45,609 nt of DNA from an uncultured Saprospiraceae bacterium. Its GTDB lineage: Bacteria; Bacteroidota; Bacteroidia; Chitinophagales; Saprospiraceae. The position numbers and the translations under genes were made by a program. Below are positions 25,361-35,164 of the stretch, piece after piece. The notes under the pieces are model-generated. The model worked only from the letters and a program-made list of their open reading frames with translations. It was not told the origin of the DNA and ran no database searches. The stretch spans positions 1-45,609 of the forward strand of contig CALKXE010000051.1 of NCBI GenBank assembly GCA_938003955.1, read 5' to 3'. Within the stretch, counting starts at the first letter, position 1. Each line of letters opens with the position of its first letter.

Positions 25361-26293
25361 ATGTCAATAGCAATTTACACCAAAAATGAAAAGCAATCTC
25401 AAAAGTGGTTTGAGGCTCTAAAATCAAATTTACCAAACGAAACGATTGAGATATATCCAGATATTTCAAATTTAGATCTCGTTACTTTCTTAGTTTGTTG
25501 GAAACCTGAAGAAGGCTTGTTAGATAAATTGCCAAACTTGCAGGCAATACAATCATTAGGGGCTGGAGTAGATCATATCTTAGATTATCATACTGTTCCG
25601 GCACATATTCAAGTATCTAAAGTAGTGGATGATAATCTTACACATGATATGTGGGAGCATGCTATGTCCATCATTATGTCAGACATGAAAAATTTGTCAA
25701 TCCATTCGAAAAACCAATCTACCAAAACTTGGAAACCCAAACGATATAAAAGAATTAGAGAAGTATCAATTGGGGTACTTGGTTTAGGAACGATTGGCAA
25801 GTATGTAGCTAGTCAATTTTCTATTACAGGCTTCAAAGTAGGTGGATGGTCAAGGTCTAAGAAGAAAATAGAGCATGTAAACACATTTTCAGGAGAGTCT
25901 GGATTGAATTCATTACTATCTGTATCTGATTATATAGTCAATATATTACCCTTGACTCCAGGGACAAAAGGAATAATAAATCATAATTTTCTATCTAATA
26001 TGAAGCAAGGATCATACTTAATCAATATTGGAAGAGGGCCTCATGTTGTGGATGAAGATCTTTTATCAAGTATAGATTCAGGACATATAAGAGGTGCTGG
26101 ATTAGATGTTTTCCATAGTGAGCCATTACCGGAGGGGAGTCCTTTTTGGAATCATCCTTCTATTATAATTACACCACATGTAGCTAGTTTGACTCATATA
26201 AATTCAGTTTATGCACAAGTAGTAGAAAATTATAAAAGATTGAAAAATGAGAAACAATTAATCAATCTTGTAGATCTTATAAAAGGCTATTAA
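25361..26293 (+). CDS. D-2-hydroxyacid dehydrogenase, glyoxylate/hydroxypyruvate reductase type (GhrA-like)
   Basis: This 310-residue NAD(P)-dependent dehydrogenase has the Rossmann motif GVLGLGTIGKYVA (about 138-150) and the substrate-binding arginine in NIGRGPHVVDEDLL. The catalytic Glu and His lie in GLDVFHSEPLPEGSPFWNHP and ITPHVAS. The layout and FWNHP motif match the GhrA branch, which reduces glyoxylate and hydroxypyruvate; PdxB- or phenyllactate-type substrates are possible. The start ATG at 25361 opens directly on the domain. It lies 35 nt after the START-domain gene and about 130 nt before the I9-like lipoprotein gene. The substrate is inferred. Confidence 0.9.
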   Translation: MSIAIYTKNEKQSQKWFEALKSNLPNETIEIYPDISNLDLVTFLVCWKPEEGLLDKLPNLQAIQSLGAGVDHILDYHTVPAHIQVSKVVDDNLTHDMWEHAMSIIMSDMKNLSIHSKNQSTKTWKPKRYKRIREVSIGVLGLGTIGKYVASQFSITGFKVGGWSRSKKKIEHVNTFSGESGLNSLLSVSDYIVNILPLTPGTKGIINHNFLSNMKQGSYLINIGRGPHVVDEDLLSSIDSGHIRGAGLDVFHSEPLPEGSPFWNHPSIIITPHVASLTHINSVYAQVVENYKRLKNEKQLINLVDLIKGY

Positions 26294-26421
26294 TCGATAT
26301 ATCATTGGGATTATGATCAGAGATTGTCTGTTATAAAGATATATTAATCAATTTTCAAAACGAAACACAGAGATCCAGCACTACTGTAGTATATTAGGAC
26401 TTTATTAATAAATCTATTAGA

Positions 26422-26787
26422 ATGAGAATATTACTTTTTGTGTTACTGGTTTCTTCACTTACGATGTGTAAATCAAAGGATAAAATACCTACTGGAGAAA
26501 GGATTAATTATGTAGTGCTACTCAAAGAGGGAGTCACTATAAAAGCTCTTAAAAAGGACATTGACCATGAAATAATAGATGCTAAAAGAAGTAGTAGGTC
26601 ACAGAACCAATGGACAATTGATTTTAAAAATGATGGGAAAAAATCTCAGCATATTAAGCGAGATCTTCTTAATCTAGATTCTGTAATAAGCGTACTTACA
26701 TCTAATGAAATTGGCAATATGAATTCAAAGAATTCAAAGAAAGCAAAGGTGTCACCAATTAAAGAAAATCAAAAGCAAGATATTTAA
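26422..26787 (+). CDS. Small lipoprotein with an inhibitor-I9 / subtilase-propeptide-like fold
   Basis: The 121-residue protein opens with a hydrophobic signal segment ending in LTMCKSKDK, a poor but plausible lipobox (Met at -1). The mature part reads strand-helix-strand-helix-strand: INYVVLLKEGVTIKALKKDI, IDAKRSSRSQNQWTIDF, KRDLLNLDSVISVLTSNEI. This is the order of the peptidase inhibitor I9 domain, which usually forms the propeptide of subtilases. The match is by pattern, not by alignment. No subtilase follows: the stop overlaps the ATG of the large T9SS protein by one base (TAATG), so the two are translationally coupled. It may act as a chaperone or protease inhibitor for that partner. 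The tail is lysine-rich. Confidence 0.72.
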   Translation: MRILLFVLLVSSLTMCKSKDKIPTGERINYVVLLKEGVTIKALKKDIDHEIIDAKRSSRSQNQWTIDFKNDGKKSQHIKRDLLNLDSVISVLTSNEIGNMNSKNSKKAKVSPIKENQKQDI

Positions 26788-29700
26788 TGAAAAACGCACA
26801 AACACTAATAACAGGCTTGTTGCTTAGTTTATTTGCTTGGACAGTTTCTGCTCAACAGAATCCAGTTGAATTTACGGTATCAACTACAAAAATTCAAAAG
26901 CTTGGAAAAACGAAATCAGTTTCTGAATTGATAGCGAAATCAATAACATCGGAGGAGAAAAAGAAAGCTTATAAACTTAGGAAAAAAGCACCTGAGAATT
27001 TTATTGGCAGAGGGAAAAGTAAAGTATCTGTTCCCGAACTTGAACATCAAGGGCATGATGCCGTATGCCAATCGGAAATGGGTAGCAGATCTGCAAACGA
27101 ACCATTTGTTAATAGAGACGGATTGTTTAATGGATCTATGCCTCATGACCCGACAGGGGATATAGGACGGACTCATTATCTGCAAGCGATTAATGGAACT
27201 AGTATAGGTGTATATACAAAGAATGGAGCTGAGGTTGCTAGTTTTTCTGCAAATGCGCTTTGGTCAGAATTCAATATGAGTGGACGAGGAGATCCAATCA
27301 TATTATATGATGAAATGTCTAATCGATGGTTCATAACAGAGTTTGCTAGTCCAGCGGATGTTCTTATTGCTATATCTGATACTGAAGACCCCCTTGGGTC
27401 ATATAATGCTTATAACTTTAGCACCCCTTCTTTTCCTGATTATCCAAAATATGGGATTTGGCCAAATGCATTAGTTTTTACTTCTAATGAAGGAGGGAGT
27501 AGCAGTTTACATAATTACTTTATTGATAGAGCGGCATTGCTCGCTGGAGAAGAGGATGTAACGATGCAGAGAATCGTAATAGCGGGAAGTTTTACTCAAG
27601 CTGGATTTTATGTTTCTACTCCATTAGATTTCAATGGAGATACAATGCCATTAGATACACGGCCTATGGTTATGAAACTTAATGATTCTTCATGGAGTAG
27701 TAGTGTTCCTGAAGATAGGGTAGAATTATTTAGTTTTGATATTGATTGGGAAGATCAAGCGAATACATTGGTGACAAGAACAGATATAGTAACTACTCCA
27801 TACGATAGTTACCCTTGTTCTGTATTTACTTCAGGTAATTTTCCATGTGTACCCCAACTTAATGGTGGTGGACTTGATGCCATACCAGAAATAATAATGA
27901 ATGTGCCTCAGTATAGAAATTTTGGGACACATCAGTCCATTGTACTTAGTTTTGTAACTGATGCTACAGCTGGGCAGAATCAATCTGCAATAAGATGGAT
28001 GGAATTGCGTAAATCAGGCATGGAAGATTATACTATATATCAAGAAGGTACGTATGCTCCGGATGGTTTAGATAGATATATGAGTTCAATTGCAATTGAT
28101 AAATTTGGTAATATTGGATTGGGGTATAATGTATCAAGTCCAGATATATATGTAGGGTTAAGATATACAGGTAGATTAGCGGACGACCCTCTTGGGGAAA
28201 TGACATTCGAAGAATTCAATGCTGTGGATGGCCTAGGCACAATTGATAGTGGGAGTAGATTTGGTGATTATGCACAGATGGGCATAGATCCTAATGATGG
28301 AGTTACCTTTTGGTATACGTCTGAGTATGCTCACAGCAATGGAGCAAGAACAAGAATAGTCGCTTTCCAACTGCAAAAAAATGAATTTGATGCAGCACCT
28401 AGTGCCGTTACTAGTCCAGAAACAGGACCGAATCTTGGGACTGAAGAACTGGTTACCGTTAATGTGTTAAATGTAGGATTACAGGATTTGGAAAATATTG
28501 TTGTTGGATTACTATATGAAGGAGTTACATTATCCACATTTACAATACCGGATGTACTATCGGAAAATGAAGTATATGAACATACTTTCGATGTATCTAT
28601 TGATATGTCGGCTTATGAAGATTTTAAAATAGGAACATTTACAAGCATAGAAGTAGATAATAATTTTAGAAACGATACTTTATATACTATAATCAGTAAA
28701 GTCGCAATATTAGATGGTGGACTTTCCGATGTAAATGACCTCGAGACATGTAATGATAACAGACCTGTTAACGTAAGAGTTAAGAATACAGGTAGTACAG
28801 ATCTAACTGAAGTTTCTTTTGAGATATCATCAAATGGTGTTGTTTCTGGGACAGATATTTATGAAGGAAATATTGCATCGGGTGAGAGTAGTCTTGTGCC
28901 AGTTCGATTAGCAGGTTTGACTGAAGGTTCAAATGATGTTAAAATATCTATTATTTCGGTAAATGGTGAAGATGATATAAATAATTCCAATAATTCCATA
29001 AATTTAAACGTATCATTTATCGACGAACGTTTTGAATATAAATTTCTACTTACGACGGATACTTACCCTGAAGAAACATCTTGGGAGGTAACTAACAGTA
29101 ACAATGAGGTGGTTTTCCAAGGAGGAGATTATGAATTAAATAATACTTTGTTTACTGAATATTTATGTTTGGAAGATGGTGAATGTTATTCATTCAAAAT
29201 GTTTGATTCTGGCGGAGATGGAATATGCTGCGGGTTTGGTAATGGTAGCTACCAAGTTGTGGATGCAGAAGGGAATTTTTTAATAATGAGTGATGGGATG
29301 TTTGGTTCTCAACAAATAACAGAAATATGTGCTGGTGAGCCTTGTAGTTTAGGGGCAGAAATAATAACGACCAAAGTATCTAATGAAGGAGAATCCGACG
29401 GATCTATATTAATTACAGCAACCGGAGGTGTAGAACCATACAGTTTTAGTATTGATGGAGGGAACACATACCAAGATAGTCCTCTTTTCGAAAACTTGGA
29501 GGTGGGTGAATACGATATAAGGGTTACACAAGCAGTTGAAAGTTGTGATTATAATGAAACAGTAACAGTGAAATTAAGTACCTCAACAGTTGATGTCGAT
29601 GGATCATATAGCATAAATGTATCGCCTAATCCAAGTGAAGGGTTTTATCATGTTTTATTAAGTAACCTGAATGTGGATGGTTATAAAATGAATATGCAAG

Positions 29701-29861
29701 TAATAGATGCCAGCGGACGAGTAATCCAAGAAATGCCACTTCAGAAATATAATAATGTTTTTGAAGGCGATTTGTCGTTAGTAGCTTATCCTAAAGGGAT
29801 ATATTATTTAAGATTTTTAGATAGTTCAATTAAGCACATGGCTAGGGTAGTTAAGATTTAA
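26787..29861 (+). CDS. Large secreted T9SS protein with propeller-like, CARDB-like and SprB-like domains
   Basis: This 1024-residue protein has a signal peptide (ending at SAQQ, about residue 24) and a lysine-rich region. A long domain at about 90-530 with repeated Gly-Asp and Trp blocks (HDPTGDIGRTHYLQAINGTS, NRWFITEFASP, DYPKYGIWPNALV) follows, propeller-like. Next come CARDB-like adhesive modules (VTVNVLNVGLQDLENIVVG and PVNVRVKNTGSTDLTEVSF), a cysteine-containing GGDGICCGFGNGSYQV module, and a SprB-like repeat (GSILITATGGVEPYSFSIDG). The last 80 residues are a type A T9SS sorting domain: INVSPNPSEGFYHVLL, MQVIDASGRVIQEM, YPKGIYYLRF, ending KHMARVVKI. It should be exported and attached to or released from the surface. 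Function is inferred as adhesin-like. Confidence 0.92.
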   Translation: MKNAQTLITGLLLSLFAWTVSAQQNPVEFTVSTTKIQKLGKTKSVSELIAKSITSEEKKKAYKLRKKAPENFIGRGKSKVSVPELEHQGHDAVCQSEMGSRSANEPFVNRDGLFNGSMPHDPTGDIGRTHYLQAINGTSIGVYTKNGAEVASFSANALWSEFNMSGRGDPIILYDEMSNRWFITEFASPADVLIAISDTEDPLGSYNAYNFSTPSFPDYPKYGIWPNALVFTSNEGGSSSLHNYFIDRAALLAGEEDVTMQRIVIAGSFTQAGFYVSTPLDFNGDTMPLDTRPMVMKLNDSSWSSSVPEDRVELFSFDIDWEDQANTLVTRTDIVTTPYDSYPCSVFTSGNFPCVPQLNGGGLDAIPEIIMNVPQYRNFGTHQSIVLSFVTDATAGQNQSAIRWMELRKSGMEDYTIYQEGTYAPDGLDRYMSSIAIDKFGNIGLGYNVSSPDIYVGLRYTGRLADDPLGEMTFEEFNAVDGLGTIDSGSRFGDYAQMGIDPNDGVTFWYTSEYAHSNGARTRIVAFQLQKNEFDAAPSAVTSPETGPNLGTEELVTVNVLNVGLQDLENIVVGLLYEGVTLSTFTIPDVLSENEVYEHTFDVSIDMSAYEDFKIGTFTSIEVDNNFRNDTLYTIISKVAILDGGLSDVNDLETCNDNRPVNVRVKNTGSTDLTEVSFEISSNGVVSGTDIYEGNIASGESSLVPVRLAGLTEGSNDVKISIISVNGEDDINNSNNSINLNVSFIDERFEYKFLLTTDTYPEETSWEVTNSNNEVVFQGGDYELNNTLFTEYLCLEDGECYSFKMFDSGGDGICCGFGNGSYQVVDAEGNFLIMSDGMFGSQQITEICAGEPCSLGAEIITTKVSNEGESDGSILITATGGVEPYSFSIDGGNTYQDSPLFENLEVGEYDIRVTQAVESCDYNETVTVKLSTSTVDVDGSYSINVSPNPSEGFYHVLLSNLNVDGYKMNMQVIDASGRVIQEMPLQKYNNVFEGDLSLVAYPKGIYYLRFLDSSIKHMARVVKI

Positions 29862-29887
29862 AAGGATGCTTTCCTATAAAAAATTGT

Positions 29888-29926
29888 AATCCGTTCATTG
29901 CATATTAGCATTGAGCGGATTTTTTA
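29888..29926 (+). terminator. Rho-independent terminator of the T9SS protein gene
   Basis: An imperfect stem of about 14 bp, AATCCGTTCATTGC against GCATTGAGCGGATT, with a short loop and a run of T, beginning 27 nt after the stop. Confidence 0.85.
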
Positions 29927-30066
29927 TTACTATAAAGTAATAATTGCAAAGATATAGGTACATCCCTAGTTTTAAATAGAACATTATTACTTAGAGCTAA
30001 CAAGACTATGATTTGTCTTTGCCTAATCGAGAGAGAGCACACTACTATAGAACAGAACCGAATACT

Positions 30067-31884
30067 TTAGACCTCTGTATCTATACCTAATTGTCCTAAT
30101 AAAAATGATGCGTTGAAATTTTCACATATACCAGACTTTACTTTATAGTCGAATACCAGATCTCCGTCTTTATAGTCAATATCGAAGTAATAGTTGGCTA
30201 TTCGATTCTCTTCATTGCCCATTTCTGCGAGTTTGATGTCATGGGTAGCGATCATGGCGTAAGCTTCTGATTCCAATAGTTTTTTTGTGATCCCGATACT
30301 TCCGTTCAGCTTATCTTTGGAGTTAGTACCTCTTAGCATTTCATCTATTAAGATAAATGCATCATCTTTATCTTTTAGAACAGAAAGTATCATGCTTATT
30401 CTATTAAGCTCAGCTTTGAATGTGGATACATTTTCTTCAAGTGCATCTTTGATTCTCATATAGGTTACAATACTCACTATTGGAATAGAAAGATTAGATG
30501 CTGCCACCTTCGTTCCTGTATACCCAAGAATCATATTAAGTCCAATAGTCCTTAATAAGGTAGACTTTCCTGACATGTTAGATCCTGTAATGATCACAAC
30601 CTTATCTTGCTTGTTAAGAATGAAATCATTTTCAACATTCTGAGATTTTGGAATAAGAGGATGTTCCAATGCATTGGCCTCAATCCTCATATAGTTTTCA
30701 CTGATCTGAGGATAAGTGTATGTAGGATGATTATATGCATACGTAGCAAGTGACGACATCGCCTCCATAAATCCAATATGCTTGAATATCTTCTCAATTT
30801 TGCCTGTATTGGATCTCTTCCACTTTGCTAATTTGTAGATCACACTTAGATCCCAAAGTAAGAGACCATTTCCGACTATGGCTACCAATAAGTTGAGTCT
30901 GTAGTCCAGTTGATTTATTATACTACTTAGATCAGATAGGGACTTCAAAGGTAATTCGGTACTTGAGTTTTCGAATTCCTCAGCATGGGATCTTAATAGG
31001 GTAGAGTTCCATTTTTTATTAAATAAGCTTTTGAGTACATCAATGTATTTTCTAAGAGAATTGCTTGTGTTTGATAATCTACCTTGTACCTCAGAGATTC
31101 GTTTGGTGAAGTTACCTACGAGTAATATATTACCAATAAATAAAAATGATGCGAGTGTATTTGCTACACCATAATTGATAAAGTAAAGGATAATAATTCC
31201 AACCCAGATAAGAGGGAGTAATTTTCTATAAATAGTTAGTATTTTGCCCTCTCCGAATGACAGATCCATCTCCATTTGTCTATTGATAGATTCTGCGACA
31301 TTGTAGTTTTCTAAGCCTTCTAGAGAGAATAGTTTGACAGCAATTTCTTGTCTGTATTCAGTCTCCTTCTCAAGTTCGGCGATTGCTTCTTGTTTTTCTA
31401 ATAGATCCGATTTCGTTGGCTTCTCTAAGAATATGGTTTTAAGTATTTTATTACCATAGTAAGTCCTACATCTATTGATCAACCCAAAAATAGAATGAGC
31501 GCCAAAAATATCTAGATCAGAAGTATAGTGATGATTTGGAATGTCATATTCCTCACCATTATAATAAAGGTTCTGATGTTTGTTGATCGATTCTATTTCA
31601 TTTTCATTGATATCCTTTAGAGCTTGTTTTTCTGATAGTAGTTTATCAAATTTTTGCTGTTTAATCACAGCCCAGACAAACAGGATAATGATACCAATCA
31701 AAAATAGACCAAAAACGATAATATTAGTTTTGATGATAAAGTACAGAAGAGGAATAGCTAGTATGAAAACGGCAAGCCGAATCATACTATATCTGTGACT
31801 TAGCCCCTGATAGACTTCAATATCAATTTTAGCTTGATCTACTCTATTATTGTAACTCTCGATTATTTGCTTAGCACTTGTCAT
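30067..31884 (-). CDS. Membrane-anchored MutS-family ATPase
   Basis: The 605-residue protein carries a C-terminal MutS-type ATPase: Walker A GSNMSGKSTLLRTIGLN at about 436-452, then the core VSTFKAELNRISMIL, Walker B FILIDEMLRGTNSKDK and the TATHDIKLAEM-like switch (MIATHDIKLAEMG). The N-terminal half lacks the mismatch-recognition and connector domains of MutS1. It has two membrane segments at about 34-51 and 54-74 and another hydrophobic pair near 219-258, and a helical lever region lies between. Homologues of this kind exist in many Bacteroidota and are annotated as DNA mismatch repair MutS, but the substrate of a membrane-bound MutS-like ATPase is unclear. The gene is alone on its strand. 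Confidence 0.9.
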   Translation of the reverse strand: MTSAKQIIESYNNRVDQAKIDIEVYQGLSHRYSMIRLAVFILAIPLLYFIIKTNIIVFGLFLIGIIILFVWAVIKQQKFDKLLSEKQALKDINENEIESINKHQNLYYNGEEYDIPNHHYTSDLDIFGAHSIFGLINRCRTYYGNKILKTIFLEKPTKSDLLEKQEAIAELEKETEYRQEIAVKLFSLEGLENYNVAESINRQMEMDLSFGEGKILTIYRKLLPLIWVGIIILYFINYGVANTLASFLFIGNILLVGNFTKRISEVQGRLSNTSNSLRKYIDVLKSLFNKKWNSTLLRSHAEEFENSSTELPLKSLSDLSSIINQLDYRLNLLVAIVGNGLLLWDLSVIYKLAKWKRSNTGKIEKIFKHIGFMEAMSSLATYAYNHPTYTYPQISENYMRIEANALEHPLIPKSQNVENDFILNKQDKVVIITGSNMSGKSTLLRTIGLNMILGYTGTKVAASNLSIPIVSIVTYMRIKDALEENVSTFKAELNRISMILSVLKDKDDAFILIDEMLRGTNSKDKLNGSIGITKKLLESEAYAMIATHDIKLAEMGNEENRIANYYFDIDYKDGDLVFDYKVKSGICENFNASFLLGQLGIDTEV

Positions 31885-31942
31885 TGTAATATATATTCAA
31901 ATATCTTGGGTAGTAGAATAAGGGATGTACACATTATTGCAA

Positions 31943-31950
31943 CAAAAATA
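31943..31950 (-). promoter_or_regulatory. Candidate -7 element for the MutS-like gene
   Basis: On the minus strand the octamer is TATTTTTG, a full match to TAnnTTTG, 59 nt upstream of the start at 31884. No -33 TTTG at the right spacing was found. Confidence 0.38.
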
Positions 31951-32002
31951 TCTTTTCATTACTAAAACACCTACTAATATCGACGAGTGTAATGCAACAT
32001 AA

Positions 32003-35000
32003 TTAATCTTCCACATTGACAGAACCGGCTACCTTTATTGTCCCGAAATTTGTAAATGCTTTAGAATCCAATCCGCTTTTATTACCAGCAAAATTAATAT
32101 TTTTTAGATACAAGTCACCATTGTTGAGAAACGCCCCGCCATCAGTCGCTGAGCTGCTATTGATGAGTGCTAGTTCAAAAAGAGATAATGTAGTTCCTGC
32201 ATTAATATTAAATATTCTCGAGATATTATTCCCAGAAATTAAAAGATTTGGAGCACCTAAACCGACCACAACAATATCTTTAGTTACGACTATTTCAGAG
32301 GTTAGAAGTAACGTAGAATTCAATAAACTAGGATCAAAATAGATAGTGTCCCCTTGACATCCATTTTCGATCTTGTGTCTCAACGTAGTTATTCCGCTTA
32401 TATCTAAACCTGAGGTTACAACTTTGTTACCAGCCGTACATCCATTGATCGTTACAGAAACATCATTACTTGACAATTCTCCACATATGGTACCGTTTGT
32501 AATATCATTTTGTAAAGAAGAAAATGTTTGGTTATTATATAGAGATAGATCTGTAGAAGCGATTGTCATGAACCCTTTTACTGTATAAGTGTCATCATAA
32601 TATATGGTGCCATCTGTCAAGTTAGCTTCATCTACTATATCTATTATAAATCCAGAAGAATTATAAATGGCAAATCTATAGATAAACCCGATAGGAAGTA
32701 CATCAGTGTTGATCAAAGATCCTAAGCTATTACTGGAAAAATTTACATTAAAAGACCCCGTTTCATTGCTATTAAAACCGGAAATAACCATTTCAATTAC
32801 ATCTCCATCGGATAATGAAATTGAATAAGTGTTCCCTATTGTTACAGGGTTAAAGCTAAAATTAGAACCGATCCAGTTTTGACAGCTTGTGATGGGAGGC
32901 GAAAATTCATCTTCATAAATATTTATTACTTCGTTTGCAGAACCAGATGTTGTGAAAACATAGGTGTCTGTGGCCGTAGCTGTTAATATGTGTGATTTAT
33001 AGTAAGGCATATTAGTAAATGCTGAACAGCTCCCGGACGAATTATTGCTGCCAATTAGGTTTGTGTTTGGATATGATGAGTCAAAATTTCCAGAAACAGA
33101 TGTTATTTCCTCTCCGACTAATAGGCCCAAATCTAAAGATGGGTCTCCAGCATTCGCCGTTACGCTATCATCATTTATTATTGAAGAAGAATTGGTAACA
33201 CAATCCGAAATTATAGAAAAGTCGGTTTTATTTATAGTGAAAAATATATTACCTACAGCTTCGATTTTGATTCTTCCTGTCACTGTTCCATTTAATGGCA
33301 TGGTTACGAATTCAGTTCCATCATTAGGAGTGTTGGATACCAGAGTAGTTGGGTATGTGTCTCCACCATCAGAAGAAAATAGGATGTTTACATTACTACA
33401 TGATATCGGAGTCAAATCTGTATTGCCCACAGTCCATTGTATGTCTACGGACTCTCCTGCTAAGTAAGCAGTTGGCGTATTCGCTGTTGTGACTTCGAAT
33501 GGTCCAGAATTACCATCCACTGTGATGGTAACATCCTCATATGTTACACCACTAATCCCATTTGCATCAATCCCTCTTGCTGTACATCTCATATCAATTG
33601 TTCGTCCAACTTCGGGTAGTATCTCTCCCATTGTCTGCGTGTTGTCGAGAATATCAGACATTTGTGGGAAATATCTAAAACTACCACCAGTAGATGGGTC
33701 AAAACTTCTAAATAATGGGGCCGTAGTGCTTGTCGCAGCATCATTAGGAGCTCCGTCTGGGCAAGAAAGGGTTAAATTATCAGTATCAATTTCTTCCCAA
33801 GAACTCAAAAGAGGATCTCCATCCGGGTCAGTGACCGTTGCAGACAGATAGAAAGGTGTCTCTTTTGGTATTGTCATGCTCGCAGGCATTGTGATTGCGG
33901 GAGGTGAATTTCCAGAAGAAGTTGATGTAAAACATCCTCCAGATCCCGAAACAAAAGTTTCAATTTGTTCTATACTATATCCATGTAAATAGAAAAAGTT
34001 AGACTGCGGAGTAATGTTTTGATCAGAGCACCCATTGGCAGCCCAGCAAACATCCTGATAACTCATCAGACTATTGCCAGATCCTGGTTCTACGCCAGTT
34101 CCCACAGATCTAGCACTGCCGCAATTTGCAGCTGTACCATAATAAGTATGTGTAGCATTTAGTTGATGACCAACTTCATGTGCAAAAATTGACATCCAGG
34201 TGTTATTGGTATATACACCTCCACAGCCTGACCATCCTGTTGCCTTACTAGCTGATGTACAAGCTACGCCCAGGCCTGCAATTCCACTGCCCCATCCACC
34301 ACCGCCAGGAGGAGGTGGCATTTCGTAGAATGCGTGACCTATATCATAATTTGCACTACCGATACCACTGTTGATAACAGTTTGAGTAGTGTTCAGCTGA
34401 GTATTAACATTTGTTGGATCTAAGCCATCAGTAGCTGGATCAAAAAATATAATATCATCATTATCAGCTGTAAGTTCGAATGTAATGGCTAAGTCTCTTT
34501 CGTATATTGTATTTAATAGATTAAGGTATTCTGTGATTTTTGCATTTATCGTAGTTAAGTCATTACCATATTTTGCTGAGAATTCTCCAGTAGATGCTAC
34601 AGCGATTATAAACTTTCTCTCCATACTACCGATTGAAGCTCTAAGTGTACTTGTTTTTTCTTTTTTAATATGAGAATGATCTGCTCCACATGATATAGAT
34701 TGTAAGCTAGAACTATCATAATTATAAGCTTTATGATTTTTGCCTTGGCCAGGTTCTATGAATACATTGCCAGTCTGTGTATATAATAAAGCACTCATTC
34801 CTAGTGAAGTGATAGACATTCTACCAGAGATCAATTTGTCTTTGACTCCTCTTACTTTGTATGATTTGTTCTCGGGATAACGTTGATATATGGCATCCGC
34901 AACTACAGGCGCTTCAGCTACCTCTACTTCATGATAAACTCCATCAGCAAAAGGGATTTTCATTTTGATCCATGATTGGTTCTTTTCAGAAGATCTTGGT

Positions 35001-35164
35001 GCATTTGAAAGATCGGCTTTTATAGTTTGAAGAGAAGGTGTAAAAATAAACGCTTCCTGTTTTTCTTCTTCGATATTAATATCAGTTCCGTTAAGTGTGA
35101 TTGAAGATTGAGAAAAAGAAAATAACGGAATGAATATCAAGAATGCAGCAAATGTGTATTTCAT
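32003..35164 (-). CDS. Secreted reprolysin-like (M12B) zinc metalloprotease
   Basis: A 1053-residue protein with a signal peptide (MKYTFAAFLIFIPLFSFSQS), a propeptide-like region, then a metzincin domain. The zinc-binding motif HEVGHQLNATH, an HExxHxxxxxH, lies at about residues 328-338, with a Met-turn-like NSLMSYQDVCW after it. Then come beta-sandwich modules rich in Gly, Ser and Asn, including SVDIQWTVGNTDLTPISCSN typical of the Ig-like repeats in such proteases. The last 150 residues resemble part of a right-handed beta-helix (TLRHKIENGCQGDTIYFDP, FNINAGTTLSLFELALINSS, SSATDGGAFLNNGDLYLKNI). It ends with KVAGSVNVED and has no recognised T9SS type A sorting domain. It should act outside the cell on proteins. 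Confidence 0.9.
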   Translation of the reverse strand: MKYTFAAFLIFIPLFSFSQSSITLNGTDINIEEEKQEAFIFTPSLQTIKADLSNAPRSSEKNQSWIKMKIPFADGVYHEVEVAEAPVVADAIYQRYPENKSYKVRGVKDKLISGRMSITSLGMSALLYTQTGNVFIEPGQGKNHKAYNYDSSSLQSISCGADHSHIKKEKTSTLRASIGSMERKFIIAVASTGEFSAKYGNDLTTINAKITEYLNLLNTIYERDLAITFELTADNDDIIFFDPATDGLDPTNVNTQLNTTQTVINSGIGSANYDIGHAFYEMPPPPGGGGWGSGIAGLGVACTSASKATGWSGCGGVYTNNTWMSIFAHEVGHQLNATHTYYGTAANCGSARSVGTGVEPGSGNSLMSYQDVCWAANGCSDQNITPQSNFFYLHGYSIEQIETFVSGSGGCFTSTSSGNSPPAITMPASMTIPKETPFYLSATVTDPDGDPLLSSWEEIDTDNLTLSCPDGAPNDAATSTTAPLFRSFDPSTGGSFRYFPQMSDILDNTQTMGEILPEVGRTIDMRCTARGIDANGISGVTYEDVTITVDGNSGPFEVTTANTPTAYLAGESVDIQWTVGNTDLTPISCSNVNILFSSDGGDTYPTTLVSNTPNDGTEFVTMPLNGTVTGRIKIEAVGNIFFTINKTDFSIISDCVTNSSSIINDDSVTANAGDPSLDLGLLVGEEITSVSGNFDSSYPNTNLIGSNNSSGSCSAFTNMPYYKSHILTATATDTYVFTTSGSANEVINIYEDEFSPPITSCQNWIGSNFSFNPVTIGNTYSISLSDGDVIEMVISGFNSNETGSFNVNFSSNSLGSLINTDVLPIGFIYRFAIYNSSGFIIDIVDEANLTDGTIYYDDTYTVKGFMTIASTDLSLYNNQTFSSLQNDITNGTICGELSSNDVSVTINGCTAGNKVVTSGLDISGITTLRHKIENGCQGDTIYFDPSLLNSTLLLTSEIVVTKDIVVVGLGAPNLLISGNNISRIFNINAGTTLSLFELALINSSSATDGGAFLNNGDLYLKNINFAGNKSGLDSKAFTNFGTIKVAGSVNVED

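Noticed and set aside
33045-33851. Two plus-strand ORFs (140 and 120 codons) inside the metalloprotease gene
   Set aside because: They are antisense to the protease and have the low-complexity composition of a reversed secreted-protein gene; no homologue is recognised.
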